From assembly GCA_017435865.1 (NCBI GenBank), contig JAFSEF010000053.1:62001-126000 (forward strand): 64,000 bases of DNA, read 5' to 3'. The notes under the pieces are model-generated. The model was not told the DNA's origin. It ran no database searches and saw only the letters and a program-made list of their open reading frames with translations. Shown in pieces: positions 51,477 through 60,459 of the stretch. How positions within the stretch are numbered: the first letter of the stretch is position 1; each line of letters opens with the position of its first letter. The translations under genes and the position numbers were made by a program. This DNA comes from Clostridia bacterium (GTDB taxonomy: Bacteria; Bacillota; Clostridia; Oscillospirales; Acutalibacteraceae).

Positions 51477-52460
51477 ATGGCTGATAAAAAAACACATAAA
51501 ACAAGTGTCGGCGGGCAAGCCTTGATAGAAGGTATCATGATGAACGGTCCGAAAGGGGCTGCCATGGCAGTCCGCAAACCGGATGGCGAAATCCAGCTTG
51601 ATATGAAAGAGTTCAAGCATCTTCGTGACAAGTGTTCCGTTTTCGGTTGGCCGATCATCAGAGGTGTGGTCAATTTTGTGGAATCCATGCTTATCGGTTA
51701 TAAGTGTCTTATGGCATCTGCAGAAATTTCGGGGCAGCTCGAAGAAGAAGAGAATCCCGAAAATATGGGTAAAATCGACCGCTGGCTTACAGAGCATCTG
51801 AATGAAAAAGTTTTTGCTGTGCTGACAGGTATTGCCACTGTAATTGCTTTTGCAATCTGTTTTTTACTTTTCTTCTATGCTCCCACCAAGGTTTTTGAAC
51901 TTCTGCGTACGGCAGTTCTCAACGGAACGGGAACCGATCTGTTGCGTCTGCAACCGCTTTTTGAAGGCATCATCAAAATGATTCTCCTTGTGCTTTATAT
52001 GTTCCTTGTGTCAAGAACAAAAGACATCAAGCGTGTATTCATGTATCACGGTGCAGAGCACAAAGCAATTTTCTGTTATGAAGCACAAGAAGAACTGACG
52101 GTTGAAAATGTCAGAAAATGCAAGCGTTTTCATCCGAGATGCGGAACAAGCTTCATTTTTGTTGTGCTGATCATCAGTGTTTTTGTTACCACCATTCTGC
52201 GATTGATTGTGCCTGAAAGCATCGGCGGTGTTCTTTGGGTTGTTATCAAGCTTCTTGTGTTGCCTCTTATCATGGGCATCGGATATGAAGTAATCAAAAT
52301 CGCAGGCAAACATGAAAACGTGCTTACCAAAATACTGACAGCTCCCGGAATGTGGATGCAGAGAATTACCACCAATGAGCCTACGGATGACATCATTGAA
52401 GTTGCCATTGTTGCAATCAAAGCCGTTTTGACAGACAATCCGGAGGATGACGCAATATGA
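51477..52460 (+). CDS. DUF1385 membrane protein
   Basis: A 327-residue protein of the YqhQ/DUF1385 family, found in Firmicutes and usually beside prmC, as here. The conserved start is VGGQALIEGIMMNGPKG. Several membrane helices follow (VIAFAICFLLFFYAP, GIIKMILLVLYMFLVS), then the family core MYHGAEHKAIFCYE with two His, and RFHPRCGTSFIFVVL. The His/Glu/Cys residues look like a metal site. Molecular function unknown. ATG 51477 after AAGGATAGGAAT. The stop overlaps the prmC start by 4 bases. Confidence 0.92.
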   Translation: MADKKTHKTSVGGQALIEGIMMNGPKGAAMAVRKPDGEIQLDMKEFKHLRDKCSVFGWPIIRGVVNFVESMLIGYKCLMASAEISGQLEEEENPENMGKIDRWLTEHLNEKVFAVLTGIATVIAFAICFLLFFYAPTKVFELLRTAVLNGTGTDLLRLQPLFEGIIKMILLVLYMFLVSRTKDIKRVFMYHGAEHKAIFCYEAQEELTVENVRKCKRFHPRCGTSFIFVVLIISVFVTTILRLIVPESIGGVLWVVIKLLVLPLIMGIGYEVIKIAGKHENVLTKILTAPGMWMQRITTNEPTDDIIEVAIVAIKAVLTDNPEDDAI

Positions 52461-53311
52461 CCACAAGCGGCGGTGATCTTCTTGCGTACGGTGTTGCTTT
52501 TTATAATGATAATAATATTGACAATGCCGAATTTGAAGTAAGTCAATTGCTTGCTTTTTGTTTTCAACTTGAACGATTGCGTGAACAGGATCTGCAAAAT
52601 GAGGTTTCCGCAGATTGTGCAGCAAAATTTAAAAACTGTCTGCAACAGCGAAAGAACGGTGATCCGTTGCAGTATATCATCGGTGAATGGGACTTTTACG
52701 GAAGAACTTTCGTTGTTGACCGCGGTGTGCTGATTCCGCGTCCTGAAACCGAAGAACTGACAGACCGCGCTTTGTCATTCATAAAATCAAATTCCTGCCG
52801 TGTTGTGTATGATGTCTGTGCAGGAACGGGTTGTATCGGACTTACAGTTGCATTGGAATGTCCTTGGATTCATGTGTATTTGTTTGAGTTGTATGATGCT
52901 CCGTTGCAGTGTATTGAAAAGAACATAAGTCGTTATAATTTAAAGAATGTCACGCTTGTCAAAGCAGATGTTTTACATGCTGATAATATATTAAACCTGC
53001 CGCCTGCCGATGTTATTATTGCAAACCCGCCTTACATTCCGTCTGCCGAACTTATCGATCTTCAGGCAGAGGTATTAAAAGAACCGATCACGGCTCTTGA
53101 CGGCGGTGATGACGGAATGTGTTTTTATAATGTATTGGCAGACCGTTGGTATGCTTTTTTGCAGGATGGCGGCAGAATGTTTCTTGAATGTGCCGAAGAT
53201 CAGACCGATCGTATACAGACATTGTTTCCCGCTGTTGCTTTTGAGCCGGACGATTGCGGTGGTTTTTCGGATTTTTACGGTTTGCCCCGTTTTGTAATAG
53301 CGGCAAAGTGA
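52457..53311 (+). CDS. prmC: Peptide chain release factor N5-glutamine methyltransferase PrmC
   Basis: Methylates the Gln of the GGQ motif in RF1/RF2. An N-terminal helical domain is followed by PLQYIIGEWDFYGRTFVV, RPETEEL, the SAM loop VYDVCAGTGCIGLTVALE, and the NPPY catalytic motif in IIANPPYIPS. Length 284 residues. The ATG at 52457 overlaps the DUF1385 stop. It usually follows prfA; here prfA is absent. Confidence 0.95.
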   Translation: MTTSGGDLLAYGVAFYNDNNIDNAEFEVSQLLAFCFQLERLREQDLQNEVSADCAAKFKNCLQQRKNGDPLQYIIGEWDFYGRTFVVDRGVLIPRPETEELTDRALSFIKSNSCRVVYDVCAGTGCIGLTVALECPWIHVYLFELYDAPLQCIEKNISRYNLKNVTLVKADVLHADNILNLPPADVIIANPPYIPSAELIDLQAEVLKEPITALDGGDDGMCFYNVLADRWYAFLQDGGRMFLECAEDQTDRIQTLFPAVAFEPDDCGGFSDFYGLPRFVIAAK

Positions 53312-53342
53312 ATTGAAATCAGAATGAAAGGATATCAGAATC

Positions 53343-54035
53343 GTGTTATTGACGTTGTTGAGTTTGTTGACAGGTGATTACAGTAAAGCTGAAATGGCAG
53401 GCATCCTGATCGTTTTTGCTTCGTTGTTGTTTGTTACATTTGTATGCATGCCTGTACATGAATCCGCACACGCATTGGCAGCATATATGCTTGGTGATGA
53501 TACCGGAAAATTAAAAGGCCGCATTACCCTGAATCCGTTTGCACATCTGACAGGACCGGGTCTTGCAATGATGCTTTTGTTGGGATTCGGTTATGCCCGA
53601 CCTGTACCCGTTAATATAAATCGCTTCAAAAACAGAAAACTCGGTTTTGCACTGACTTCAATTGCAGGACCGCTTTCCAACCTTTTGATAGCATTGGTGT
53701 TTGCTCTTCTGTCTGCTGTGTTTTATGTATTTATCAGCAATCCCATGGCAAAGAATGTTATGTATACATTCACGTTTTATGTGGCAGTTTACAATGTTGT
53801 GTTGGCTCTGTTCAATCTGATCCCGATACCTCCGCTGGACGGTTCCCGACTTGTAACGCTCATTCTGCCTGATAAATATTACTACAAGTTGTTGAGCATG
53901 GAAAGATACTTTATAATCGGTATCTTTGCAATCTCATTTATTCTGAATCGCTTTGAATTCATCCCCTCGTTGTCTGACATCGGTTTTGCCGTTGTTGCGT
54001 TTCTGCAAAAAGCATTTATTTTAATTTTAACATAA
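53343..54035 (+). CDS. Site-2 protease family protein (M50)
   Basis: A 230-residue intramembrane metalloprotease. The zinc motif is H39-E-S-A-H43 in PVHESAHALAAYMLG. The second signature, NLIPIPPLDGSRLV, supplies the distal Asp ligand. Four or five helices are visible. This short cytoplasm-facing form without PDZ is common in Clostridia just before scpA. Substrate unknown. GTG start at 53343 with AAAGGATAT upstream. Confidence 0.92.
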   Translation: MLLTLLSLLTGDYSKAEMAGILIVFASLLFVTFVCMPVHESAHALAAYMLGDDTGKLKGRITLNPFAHLTGPGLAMMLLLGFGYARPVPVNINRFKNRKLGFALTSIAGPLSNLLIALVFALLSAVFYVFISNPMAKNVMYTFTFYVAVYNVVLALFNLIPIPPLDGSRLVTLILPDKYYYKLLSMERYFIIGIFAISFILNRFEFIPSLSDIGFAVVAFLQKAFILILT

Positions 54036-54044
54036 AGGTAATAC

Positions 54045-54773
54045 ATGGAAGCTATCCGTTATAAGTTAGATGTGTTTGAAGGTCCGTTGGATCTTCTGCT
54101 GCATCTGATCACAAAACACAAACTGAATATCAATGACATTTCTATATTCACGCTCGTTGAGCAGTATATGGATTTCATTTCCAACGTGACCGAAGAAGAT
54201 CTTGAACAGGCAAGTGAGTTCCTTGAAATGGCAGCACGTCTTGTGCACATAAAAACGGTGTCTCTTTTGCCCGTTTATGATGATTCACGGAATCTTAAAA
54301 AAGAACTCGAACAGGAATTGGTTGAATACAGGGATTGTAAATTGTTGGCTGCCGAATTGTCAAAACAGACACAGGGTTTTTCTTCGCTGACACGTGCACC
54401 CGAACCGATTCCTGCCGATATGACATACAGAAGAGTGCACGATGCCACCGAATTGTTGCGTGCTTATATGAACGCAGCAGGAAAGCGTCTGCGTCGTTTG
54501 CCGCCACCTGTGGATTCATTTAAGGGGATCGTTGCAAAAAAGATCGTTTCGGTTTCTTCCACGATCCGAAAAGTTGTCAGACGGATTTCCATGCAGGGAA
54601 AACACAGTTTTCGTTCTGTTTTTTCGCAGGCAGAAAGTAAGTCCGAATTGGTTGCAACATTTCTTGCATTGTTGGAACTGACCAAAAGAAAAAATATTTT
54701 ACTTGAAGAAGATGACGGCGAATTGAAGATTCTGCTGTTGAGTGAACCGGAAGGAGATATTGATTTTGAGTGA
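54045..54773 (+). CDS. scpA: Segregation and condensation protein A
   Basis: Kleisin of the SMC-ScpAB condensin. The N-terminus YKLDVFEGPLDLLLHLITKHKLNI is diagnostic. A helical middle and a C-terminal winged helix (ELVATFLALLELTKRKNILL) follow. Length 242 residues. It starts 9 bases after the protease gene and overlaps scpB by 8 bases. Confidence 0.95.
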   Translation: MEAIRYKLDVFEGPLDLLLHLITKHKLNINDISIFTLVEQYMDFISNVTEEDLEQASEFLEMAARLVHIKTVSLLPVYDDSRNLKKELEQELVEYRDCKLLAAELSKQTQGFSSLTRAPEPIPADMTYRRVHDATELLRAYMNAAGKRLRRLPPPVDSFKGIVAKKIVSVSSTIRKVVRRISMQGKHSFRSVFSQAESKSELVATFLALLELTKRKNILLEEDDGELKILLLSEPEGDIDFE

Positions 54774-55356
54774 AGTGAATCAGAATCTGAAAAATGCACT
54801 TGAAGCAGTTGTTTTTGCTTCCGGCGAACCTTTGGAGCTGCAAAAAGCCGCACAGGCATTTGAAGTGAGTGAAGAACAGATCCATGAAGCTGCTGATGCC
54901 TTGTTGCAGGACTATCAGGAACGCAACGGCGGTATCGCATTGATTCGCCTTGACGATAAACTGCAGTTTGTCACAAAGCATGAGCATCTTGAGGATATCC
55001 GTAAAGTGCTCGATGTAAGAAGAAATCAACCGCTTTCGCAGGCTGCATTTGAAGTGCTTGCTATTGTTGCATATAACCAGCCTGTCACAAAATCGTTTGT
55101 TGAGCAGGTCAGAGGTGTGGATTGCAGCGGCGTAATCGGAACTTTATGTCAAAGAGATTTAATAGAAGAGTGCGGAAGACTTGACTTACCGGGTCGACCT
55201 TTGCTATACTGTACTACAACAGCATTTTTACGTTGTTTTTGTCTTTCATCACTGGACGAGCTTCCTCCATTGCCGGAAGACAGTGATGCGGTTTCCGCAT
55301 TGGAAGGAATCAGCAATGCGGACGGCGTATTAAGCGGACAGATTTCTATATTGTGA
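54766..55356 (+). CDS. scpB: Segregation and condensation protein B
   Basis: Dimeric winged-helix partner of ScpA. LKNALEAVVFASGEPLEL is the normal start; QPLSQAAFEVLAIVAYNQPVTK and VRGVDCSGVIGTLCQRDLI are the second winged helix. I take TTG 54766 as start: AAGGAG lies 9 bases upstream. The GTG at 54742 adds an atypical tail. 196 residues. Confidence 0.93.
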   Translation: MSEVNQNLKNALEAVVFASGEPLELQKAAQAFEVSEEQIHEAADALLQDYQERNGGIALIRLDDKLQFVTKHEHLEDIRKVLDVRRNQPLSQAAFEVLAIVAYNQPVTKSFVEQVRGVDCSGVIGTLCQRDLIEECGRLDLPGRPLLYCTTTAFLRCFCLSSLDELPPLPEDSDAVSALEGISNADGVLSGQISIL

Positions 55357-55371
55357 TCGGAGGTGCAAAGT

Positions 55372-56202
55372 GTGGCTGTATTCTTGTTGATTTTAAAAAT
55401 AATCGGCGGTATACTGTTGTCAATTCTTGCCTTGGTTATCATTGCTTTGTTTATCAAAGTCAGAATAACGGCTGATTATGCAGAGAAATCTTCAATTGTC
55501 ATTCAATGGCTGTTTATCAGAATTCCTGTTTTTCCCATGCAGAAGAAGGCAAAGAAAAAAGCTGCCGATGATCCGCAACAGGCACCGCCTGCATCTGAGG
55601 CAGTTGACAATGCCGCGAATGCAGAACCTGCTCCCGCACAGGCAGCACCTGTTGAAGAAACTCCCGTACAACCGGAAAGTGCTCCGACCGATCCTGCTGC
55701 AGCGGCTGCACCTGCAGAACCTGCAAAGAAAGATGACAAGCCTGACATTCTGAAAATCTTTTTTGAATCGAACGGCGGTGTCGAGGGACTTATTCTTTTG
55801 ATCAAAGAATTCTTCTCTTATCTCGGCTCATTCTTTGGCGGTATGCTCCATGCTTTTGTGATCGATGAGCTGATGGTTGACATGGTCGTTACCAAAAGCG
55901 ATGCAGCGCAGACAGCGATTTATTACGGTCAGCTTTGTTCTGCCGTTTATCCGATGCTGGGTGCATTTGTTACAAAATACAAAGTGCGTCAATATGATTT
56001 TTCCATAACACCTGACTTCCTTGCAAGAAAAAGCTCTGCAGAAATGCATGTTTCGTTCTGGTTCAGACCTGCAACACTGATCGGTACGGTTCTGCTTTTG
56101 GTCGGACGACTTGTATTCAAGTTTGGTGCAAAGGTTGTCATCAGAATGGTGAAGCCTCTTATGAATGCACGTAAAGGTGCAAAAACTGAAAAAGCTGAAT
56201 AA
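55372..56202 (+). CDS. DUF2953 membrane protein (YtfI-like)
   Basis: A 276-residue protein. An N-terminal membrane helix (FLLILKIIGGILLSILALVI) is followed by VRITADYAEKSSIVIQWLFI. Residues about 64-123 form a low-complexity Ala/Pro/Glu linker that interrupts the domain. The DUF2953 core follows (FVIDELMVDMVVTKSDAAQTA, YYGQLCSAVYPMLGAF, YDFSITPDF). It is a constant partner of gerW in spore formers. Function unknown, probably sporulation or germination related by context. GTG 55372 with GGAGGT 6 bases upstream. Confidence 0.85.
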   Translation: MAVFLLILKIIGGILLSILALVIIALFIKVRITADYAEKSSIVIQWLFIRIPVFPMQKKAKKKAADDPQQAPPASEAVDNAANAEPAPAQAAPVEETPVQPESAPTDPAAAAAPAEPAKKDDKPDILKIFFESNGGVEGLILLIKEFFSYLGSFFGGMLHAFVIDELMVDMVVTKSDAAQTAIYYGQLCSAVYPMLGAFVTKYKVRQYDFSITPDFLARKSSAEMHVSFWFRPATLIGTVLLLVGRLVFKFGAKVVIRMVKPLMNARKGAKTEKAE

Positions 56203-56237
56203 ATGAATTCAAAATAAAGAAAAGAGTGGTGCTTATT

Positions 56238-56621
56238 ATGAGTGAACAGAAAGCAGCAGGTATCCTTGCTACAACAATCGAAAAGGTACGTAAACTTGTT
56301 GATGTCAGCACAATCATCGGTGAACCGATGAAACTTGCTGAAGGCATTACTGCAATTCCCGTATCCAAGGTTACATACGGTTTTGCATCCGGCGGATCTG
56401 ATTTTCCGTCCAAGAATAATGTTGAATTGTTTGGCGGCGGCGGTGGTGCCGGTGTCACAATCACTCCCGTTGCATTTCTGATTGTCAAAAACGGCGAAGT
56501 TTCCATCAAGTACATCGCTGCTGATGACAATGCTGCAGAGCGTATTGTAAACCTTGTTCCCGAAATGTTTGATAAGGTTACAGGCGTTATTGACAAGCGT
56601 AAAGCAGGTACTGCCGAATAA
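56238..56621 (+). CDS. gerW: GerW family sporulation protein (YtfJ)
   Basis: A 127-residue protein with the conserved VDVSTIIGEPMKLAEGITAIPVSK-type core (see TIIGEPMKLAEG), a Gly-rich loop (LFGGGGGAGVTITPVAFLI) and a short C-terminus. In Bacillus the homologue is a spore protein needed for germination. It indicates ancestry from, or membership of, an endospore-forming group. ATG 56238 after AAAGAGTGGTG. It lies between the DUF2953 and dacF-like genes. Confidence 0.93.
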   Translation: MSEQKAAGILATTIEKVRKLVDVSTIIGEPMKLAEGITAIPVSKVTYGFASGGSDFPSKNNVELFGGGGGAGVTITPVAFLIVKNGEVSIKYIAADDNAAERIVNLVPEMFDKVTGVIDKRKAGTAE

Positions 56622-56659
56622 TTGATTCTTTTTCCCATATATTGATATGGGTGGGAATC

Positions 56660-57799
56660 GTGTTTTTAAAAACTATATCAGTATTTGTTACGGTTTTAAT
56701 ATGTTTCATATACAGCTTTTCGGCTGTTGCTTCTGCGTTGGAAGTAACAGCCCAAAGCTCTGTTTTGATGTGTGCAGACAGCGGACAGATTCTGTATCAG
56801 AAAAATGCCGATCAGTCTCTGTCCATGGCGAGCACAACAAAAATCATGACAGCTGTTCTTGCATTGGAAAGCTCTTGTTTTGATTCTGTTCTGACCGTCG
56901 GTAAAGAGGTCGAAGGTGTAGAAGGTTCTTCATTGGGCTTGCGTACCGGAGATCGTATAACGATGTATGATCTTGTGACGGGAATGATGCTTGCATCCGG
57001 CAATGATGCCGCAAATGCGGTTGCTGTAGCTGTCAGCGGATCGGTTGATGCTTTTGTTGCCTTGATGAATGCAAAAGCATCGGAAATCGGCATGCTGAAT
57101 ACGCACTTTCTGACACCTTCCGGCTTGGATGGCGAGTCGCATTATTCGACAGCAGCGGATATGGCTGTGTTGGCAGGATATGCAATCAGGAATCCGCTTT
57201 TTGCAGAAATCTGTTCAAAGTATAATGCAAAGATTTCGGTCAACGGAAAAACGGTCTGGCTGCAGAATCACAACCGATTGCTGAAAGAATACAAGGGATT
57301 GATCGGCATCAAAACAGGGTTTACAAAAAAAAGCGGTCGTTGTCTTGTGACGGCTGCACAACGTGACGGCAAAACATTGGTAGCCGTTACGCTGAATGCT
57401 CCTGATGATTGGAACGATCATAAAAAACTCCTCGATTACGGATTTGCAAAAACACAGCAAATTTGTGTTGTCGCTGCAGGCACAACGCAGACCGTATCAG
57501 TTGTCGGAGGGGTCAGCAACAAAGCTGTCTGTAAAACGCTGTATGATTTGTCTTATACTGCAAGTGAGCTTCTTGCAGAAATTGAAACCGTAACCATATT
57601 GCAACCCTTTATTTATGCACCTGCAAAAAAAGGGGATATAGTCGGTTATATGATTTTAAGAAGAGATGCTGAAATCATCGCACAGACTCCGCTTGTACTT
57701 GCGGAAGATACAGCAGCTCATTTTGTTGAAAATAAAGAGGAAAAGTCGTTTTCCGAAAAATTATTTCATTTTTTGAATGGATGGTTAACGAATGGATGA
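56660..57799 (+). CDS. D-alanyl-D-alanine carboxypeptidase, DacF-like
   Basis: Exported S11 serine peptidase that trims the terminal D-Ala of peptidoglycan stem peptides. The signal peptide covers about the first 26 residues (FVTVLICFIYSFSAVASA). The active-site triad is S58-T-T-K61 in SMASTTKIMTA, SGN in ASGNDAANA, and KTG in GIKTGFTKKSG. The C-terminal end (FSEKLFHFLNGWL) could be an amphipathic membrane anchor as in PBP5 proteins. Start uncertain: GTG 56660 or TTG 56642. The position after gerW favours the sporulation type DacF. It overlaps rluB by 8 bases. Confidence 0.92.
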   Translation: MFLKTISVFVTVLICFIYSFSAVASALEVTAQSSVLMCADSGQILYQKNADQSLSMASTTKIMTAVLALESSCFDSVLTVGKEVEGVEGSSLGLRTGDRITMYDLVTGMMLASGNDAANAVAVAVSGSVDAFVALMNAKASEIGMLNTHFLTPSGLDGESHYSTAADMAVLAGYAIRNPLFAEICSKYNAKISVNGKTVWLQNHNRLLKEYKGLIGIKTGFTKKSGRCLVTAAQRDGKTLVAVTLNAPDDWNDHKKLLDYGFAKTQQICVVAAGTTQTVSVVGGVSNKAVCKTLYDLSYTASELLAEIETVTILQPFIYAPAKKGDIVGYMILRRDAEIIAQTPLVLAEDTAAHFVENKEEKSFSEKLFHFLNGWLTNG

Positions 57800-58532
57800 T
57801 TTGGTAAGACTGCAGAAATATCTGGCTGATGCCGGCATTGCATCAAGACGAAAATGCGAAGAACTGATTGCAGCCGGTCTGGTAAAGGTGAACGGTGAGA
57901 CCGCACAAATCGGTGACAAGGTTTCACCGAAACGCGACACCGTATCCGTTAACGGCAGAAAAATCTCGCAGGAAAAAGACAATGTATATATTATGCTCAA
58001 TAAACCGCGCGGATTTGTTACTACAATGAGCGATGAGATGGACAGAAAATGTGTCGCTCAGCTTGTTGCAGATGTCGGCAAGCGTATTTATCCCATCGGT
58101 CGTCTTGACAGAGATTCGGAAGGTCTGCTGCTGTTTACAAATGACGGTGCTTTTGCAAATGCTCTTACACATCCGTCCGGACATATTGCAAAGAATTACA
58201 GAGTAACCGTAAAACCGAAAATCACGCAGGAACAGTTGAACATTCTGTCATCTTCCATCATGATCGACGGCAGAACAACATTGCCCGCAACGGTCAATGT
58301 GCTGGCGGATGATCCTGACAGAACCGTACTTGAAATCATCCTGTATGAAGGCAGAAACAGACAGATCCGACGTTTGTGTGAAGAAGCCGGACTGACAACG
58401 GCCCGTCTGAAACGCCAGTCTGTCGGTGGAGTGAAACTCGGAATGCTGCAACCCGGTGAATGGCGACATCTTACAAAAGAAGAAGTGACATCTCTGAAAC
58501 GTCAGAGCTCCGATCGCAGAAAGCAAGGTTAA
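57792..58532 (+). CDS. rluB: Pseudouridine synthase RluB-like
   Basis: rRNA pseudouridine synthase of the RsuA/RluB family. The N-terminal S4 domain is RLQKYLADAGIASRRKCEELI. The catalytic Asp is in PIGRLDRDSEGLLLFTNDG, and GRNRQIRRLCE follows. Length 246 residues. It is assigned to RluB (23S U2605) from length and the scpAB-gerW-dacF context; RsuA or RluE cannot be excluded. Confidence 0.92.
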   Translation: MDDLVRLQKYLADAGIASRRKCEELIAAGLVKVNGETAQIGDKVSPKRDTVSVNGRKISQEKDNVYIMLNKPRGFVTTMSDEMDRKCVAQLVADVGKRIYPIGRLDRDSEGLLLFTNDGAFANALTHPSGHIAKNYRVTVKPKITQEQLNILSSSIMIDGRTTLPATVNVLADDPDRTVLEIILYEGRNRQIRRLCEEAGLTTARLKRQSVGGVKLGMLQPGEWRHLTKEEVTSLKRQSSDRRKQG

Positions 58533-58536
58533 TGAT

Positions 58537-59415
58537 ATGACAAAGAGTATGACCGGTTACGGACGAGCCTGTGAGCTTGTCGACAAACTTAATATCACCG
58601 TAGAAATCAAAAGTGTAAACGCACGTTATCTTGAATTTTATCCTAAAATCACAAAAGCGTATTCCTTCATTGAGGACAAGCTTCGTACATATATCCAATC
58701 CGTCATATTCCGCGGTAAGGTTGAGATGTCGGTTGTTATTGATTCACTCGATGAATCGGATGTGGTTGTCGAAATCAACCAGGCACTTGCTGCCGGATAT
58801 TACAATGCCGTCAAGGATCTTGCCGAAAAGTTCAATCTGCAGGCAGGGGACAGTGTTTCCATGCTGACATCCCACGTTGATATTTTTTCTGTAAGAAAAG
58901 CACCTGCGGATGAAGAAGCCGTCTGGGAAGCTGTAAAATCCGTAGTCGTAAAAGCGGTAGACAGCTTTATTGCAATGCGTGAGACGGAAGGCACACGTCT
59001 GAAACAGGATATTCTTTCCCGTGGTGATGTGATTCTTGATTATGTTTCGTTCGTAGAACAGCGATCACCGCAGACTGTGCGTGAATATAATGAAAAGCTT
59101 CTGACAAGAATGCGTGAGCTGTTGCAGGATGCGAAAGTCGATGAGCAAAGACTGCTGACCGAAGCTGCCATTTTTGCAGATAAGGTAGCTGTTGATGAAG
59201 AAACTGTAAGATTGCGCAGTCACATTGCACAGCTGCATGAGATTTTCAACAGTGAAGAACCCGTCGGCAGAAAACTCGATTTTCTTGTGCAGGAAATCAA
59301 CCGTGAAGCAAATACCATCGGTTCCAAGGCACAGGATGTTGAAATTGCAAGACGTGTGATTGAAATCAAAGCAGAAGTTGAAAAAATCAGAGAACAGATT
59401 CAGAATATAGAATGA
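58537..59415 (+). CDS. YicC family protein (endoribonuclease-related)
   Basis: A 292-residue YicC protein. The N-terminus reads TKSMTGYGRACELVD and ends with FLVQEINREANTIGSKAQD, both highly conserved, and RGKVEMSV lies between. Family members have been described as RNA-degrading or modulating RNA decay in E. coli and Bacillus. It is typically upstream of remA-gmk-rpoZ, as here. Confidence 0.94.
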   Translation: MTKSMTGYGRACELVDKLNITVEIKSVNARYLEFYPKITKAYSFIEDKLRTYIQSVIFRGKVEMSVVIDSLDESDVVVEINQALAAGYYNAVKDLAEKFNLQAGDSVSMLTSHVDIFSVRKAPADEEAVWEAVKSVVVKAVDSFIAMRETEGTRLKQDILSRGDVILDYVSFVEQRSPQTVREYNEKLLTRMRELLQDAKVDEQRLLTEAAIFADKVAVDEETVRLRSHIAQLHEIFNSEEPVGRKLDFLVQEINREANTIGSKAQDVEIARRVIEIKAEVEKIREQIQNIE

Positions 59416-59427
59416 TTGGTGATCTCT

Positions 59428-59658
59428 TTGGAATTGATAAATGTCGGTTTTGATAACACAGTGAACGCAGATCGTATTGTTGCCGTCGTTTCGCCGGACA
59501 GTGCTCCGATCAAAAGACTGATGCAGTCAGCAAAAGAACAGGGTCGTCTTCTGGATGTATCCCAGGGCAGAAAAACAATGTCGGTGATCATTACGGACTG
59601 TGATTACGTAATTTTATCATATTATACGCCTGACAGAATTCTGAAAGGTGAGAGGTAA
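59428..59658 (+). CDS. remA: RemA family extracellular matrix regulator (DUF370)
   Basis: A 76-residue DNA-binding protein, forming ring-like oligomers in the studied cases. LINVGFDNTVNADRIVAVVSP and APIKRLMQSAKEQGRLLDV are diagnostic. TTG 59428 is the start (GGTGAT 4 bases upstream) and gives MELINVGF as in other members. gmk follows after 4 bases. Confidence 0.93.
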   Translation: MELINVGFDNTVNADRIVAVVSPDSAPIKRLMQSAKEQGRLLDVSQGRKTMSVIITDCDYVILSYYTPDRILKGER

Positions 59659-59662
59659 AATA

Positions 59663-60223
59663 ATGGAGAATCTTATAAAAGGCAACCTTTTGGTGTTATC
59701 CGGTCCTTCCGGTTGCGGAAAAAATACGGTTCTTGATGCTTTGATGGCAAAGGACGATGCCATTTGTCAGACAGTGTCGGCCACAACAAGAGCAGCAAGA
59801 GTCGGGGAAAGAAACGGTGTTGACTACTATTTTCTGAGTGAAAAAGATTTCTTACATCGTGTGGAAAATGACGAGTTTGTTGAATATGTCAAATATGCAA
59901 ACCGCTATTACGGAACACTCAAAAGTGAAATTGATTCAAACCTGAACAGCGGAAAAACAGTTGTCATGGTCATCGAAGTAAACGGTGCACAGAACATAAA
60001 AAGACTGTATCCGCAGGCAAAAACCATATTTTTAATGCCTCCTTCACCTGACCTGCTGCGTGACAGAATCCTCGGACGCGGTGAAATGGATGCCGAAGAG
60101 CTTGATCGCAGACTGAGCATTGCAATGAAGGAAATGGAAAAAAAAGATGATTATGATTTCATTGTAATCAATGATGAGCTTGACAAAGCTGTCGAAGATG
60201 TATATAAAATAATTAATTTATAA
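59663..60223 (+). CDS. gmk: Guanylate kinase
   Basis: Phosphorylates GMP to GDP. P-loop GPSGCGKNTVLDAL has Asn after the catalytic Lys where Ser or Gly is usual. The GMP-binding region has TRAARVGERNGVDYYF and FVEYVKYANRYYGT. Length 186 residues, slightly short. ATG 59663 with GAGAGG upstream. Positioned between remA and rpoZ. Confidence 0.95.
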   Translation: MENLIKGNLLVLSGPSGCGKNTVLDALMAKDDAICQTVSATTRAARVGERNGVDYYFLSEKDFLHRVENDEFVEYVKYANRYYGTLKSEIDSNLNSGKTVVMVIEVNGAQNIKRLYPQAKTIFLMPPSPDLLRDRILGRGEMDAEELDRRLSIAMKEMEKKDDYDFIVINDELDKAVEDVYKIINL

Positions 60224-60239
60224 AAAGGATGATTCAAAA

Positions 60240-60449
60240 ATGATCAACGTTGATTTGAAAGCATTGCTGAAAGATGATATCAGCCGTTACTCCCTTGTTG
60301 TTGCCACTGCAAAACGTGCACGCGATATTGCTGATGCTGCAAAAGCAGAAGGTGAAATTCTTGTCGAAAAGCCTGTCAGCCTTGCAGTTGAAGATTTCCA
60401 GGACGGAAAATATATTGTTGTTGAGTCGGCTGAAGTCAAAGAGTTTTGA
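60240..60449 (+). CDS. rpoZ: RNA polymerase omega subunit
   Basis: A 69-residue omega subunit. SRYSLVVATAKRARDIADAA is the conserved RpoZ helix that clamps the beta-prime C-terminus, followed by KPVSLAVEDF. AAAAGGATGA RBS. Sits between gmk and priA as in most Firmicutes. Confidence 0.93.
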   Translation: MINVDLKALLKDDISRYSLVVATAKRARDIADAAKAEGEILVEKPVSLAVEDFQDGKYIVVESAEVKEF

Positions 60450-60459
60450 GGTATAAGAA

